Shown here: positions 63,790 to 64,000 of the stretch, one piece after another
How positions within the stretch are numbered: position 1 is the stretch's first letter
Layout of the letters: the number at the start of each line of letters is the position of its first letter
Source: Pseudaminobacter soli (ex Li et al. 2025)
GTDB taxonomy: Bacteria; Pseudomonadota; Alphaproteobacteria; Rhizobiales; Rhizobiaceae
Direction of reading: 5' to 3'
DNA length: 64,000 nucleotides
NCBI RefSeq assembly: GCF_029892515.1
Contig: NZ_JARXVF010000002.1
Coordinates: forward strand, 124,001 to 188,000
The notes under the pieces: generated by a model
Told to the model about the DNA's origin: nothing
Seen by the model: only the letters and a program-made list of their open reading frames with translations
Database searches by the model: none
Position numbers and translations under genes: made by a program

Positions 63790-64000
63790 ATTGCCCCCAT
63801 GTAATACTTGAAGCGCACCTAACCCCCTCCCGGAGGAATCCGGGGTCCTGCGGCTACAGTGGAATTGTCGCCCGTATCGGCAGGGCGACCAGTTCGGCCC
63901 AGCGATGGGTGCGTGTTTTCTGGAACAGGTTCCGTAAGCGAAACTTACAATAGGAGTGTCAGAACCAGAGGGATACGAGCAGGCCGAGGCGCGAGCAGGA
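63790..64000. other. Window end, no feature recognised
   Basis: About 210 bases upstream of the OmpA-like gene, presumably including its promoter. Confidence 0.4.

Overview
The window is about 62% G+C and its gene content points to an alphaproteobacterium of the order Rhizobiales, most likely a Mesorhizobium-like member of the Phyllobacteriaceae. The grounds are CUT1 and CUT2 sugar ABC operons, a DipZ/two-component/Ohr redox island, rhizobial-style CspA genes, ArsR-SRPBCC cassettes, a MASE1-HWE histidine kinase, and many small decayed intergenic repeats. No rRNA, tRNA or CRISPR array was recognised. All calls come from reading the sequence; no database search was run.

Region 1 (1-14.3 kb) holds two catabolic operons. 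The first encodes a ROK protein, an M20 hydrolase, two tandem paralogous periplasmic binding proteins, a CUT2 permease, a YhfX-type PLP enzyme and a CUT2 ATPase. Its substrate is unknown; the enzyme set suggests an N-acylated or amino-acid-conjugated sugar. The second is headed by a GntR/UTRA regulator and encodes NanE-like epimerase, NanK-like ROK kinase, a binding protein and two CUT1 permeases. Its ATPase gene is cut off inside the Walker A motif, so this importer lacks its own complete ATPase here. A strong stem-loop and a 109-bp palindromic element lie between the binding-protein and permease genes.

Region 2 (14.3-28.3 kb) is a patchwork of small regulator-target units: an ArsR-SRPBCC cassette whose repressor has an internal stop, a DEDDh exonuclease, an HDAC-like deacetylase, AraC, an MFS/LysR pair, a divergent AmpC/AmpR pair with an altered KNG motif, and DUF2161. 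Between them lie remnants of IS5, GNAT and NHL-repeat genes.

Region 3 (28.6-38.1 kb) contains a redox-stress island: divergent dipZ, a two-component system and ohr. An exported RidA and a TetR regulator face each other across a perfect 19-bp inverted repeat. After that comes a gene graveyard with duplicated gene ends, repeat elements and the first cspA copy.

Region 4 (38.1-52.1 kb) has a second ArsR-SRPBCC cassette with twin palindromic operators, a DHFR-like reductase, an AraC/SDR pair, the MASE1-HWE kinase, a winged-helix/TPR regulator, NmrA-like, cupin and MBL-fold proteins, a frameshifted nitroreductase, and an MFS/MerR pair with a SoxR-like box.

Region 5 (52.1-64 kb) holds a Gly/Phe/His repeat exported protein with an early stop, the second cspA copy (an inverted duplicate of about 460 bp), a cysteine-rich secreted protein, an NTF2-like exported protein, a LuxR regulator, a methyltransferase plus shortened DedA pair, a P450-like protein with a Tat-type leader, and an OmpA-family protein with a duplicated N-terminal domain.

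The most notable items are the unassigned dual-receptor CUT2 operon, the Tat-leader P450, the AmpC KNG variant, and the operator palindromes that tie regulators to their neighbours.
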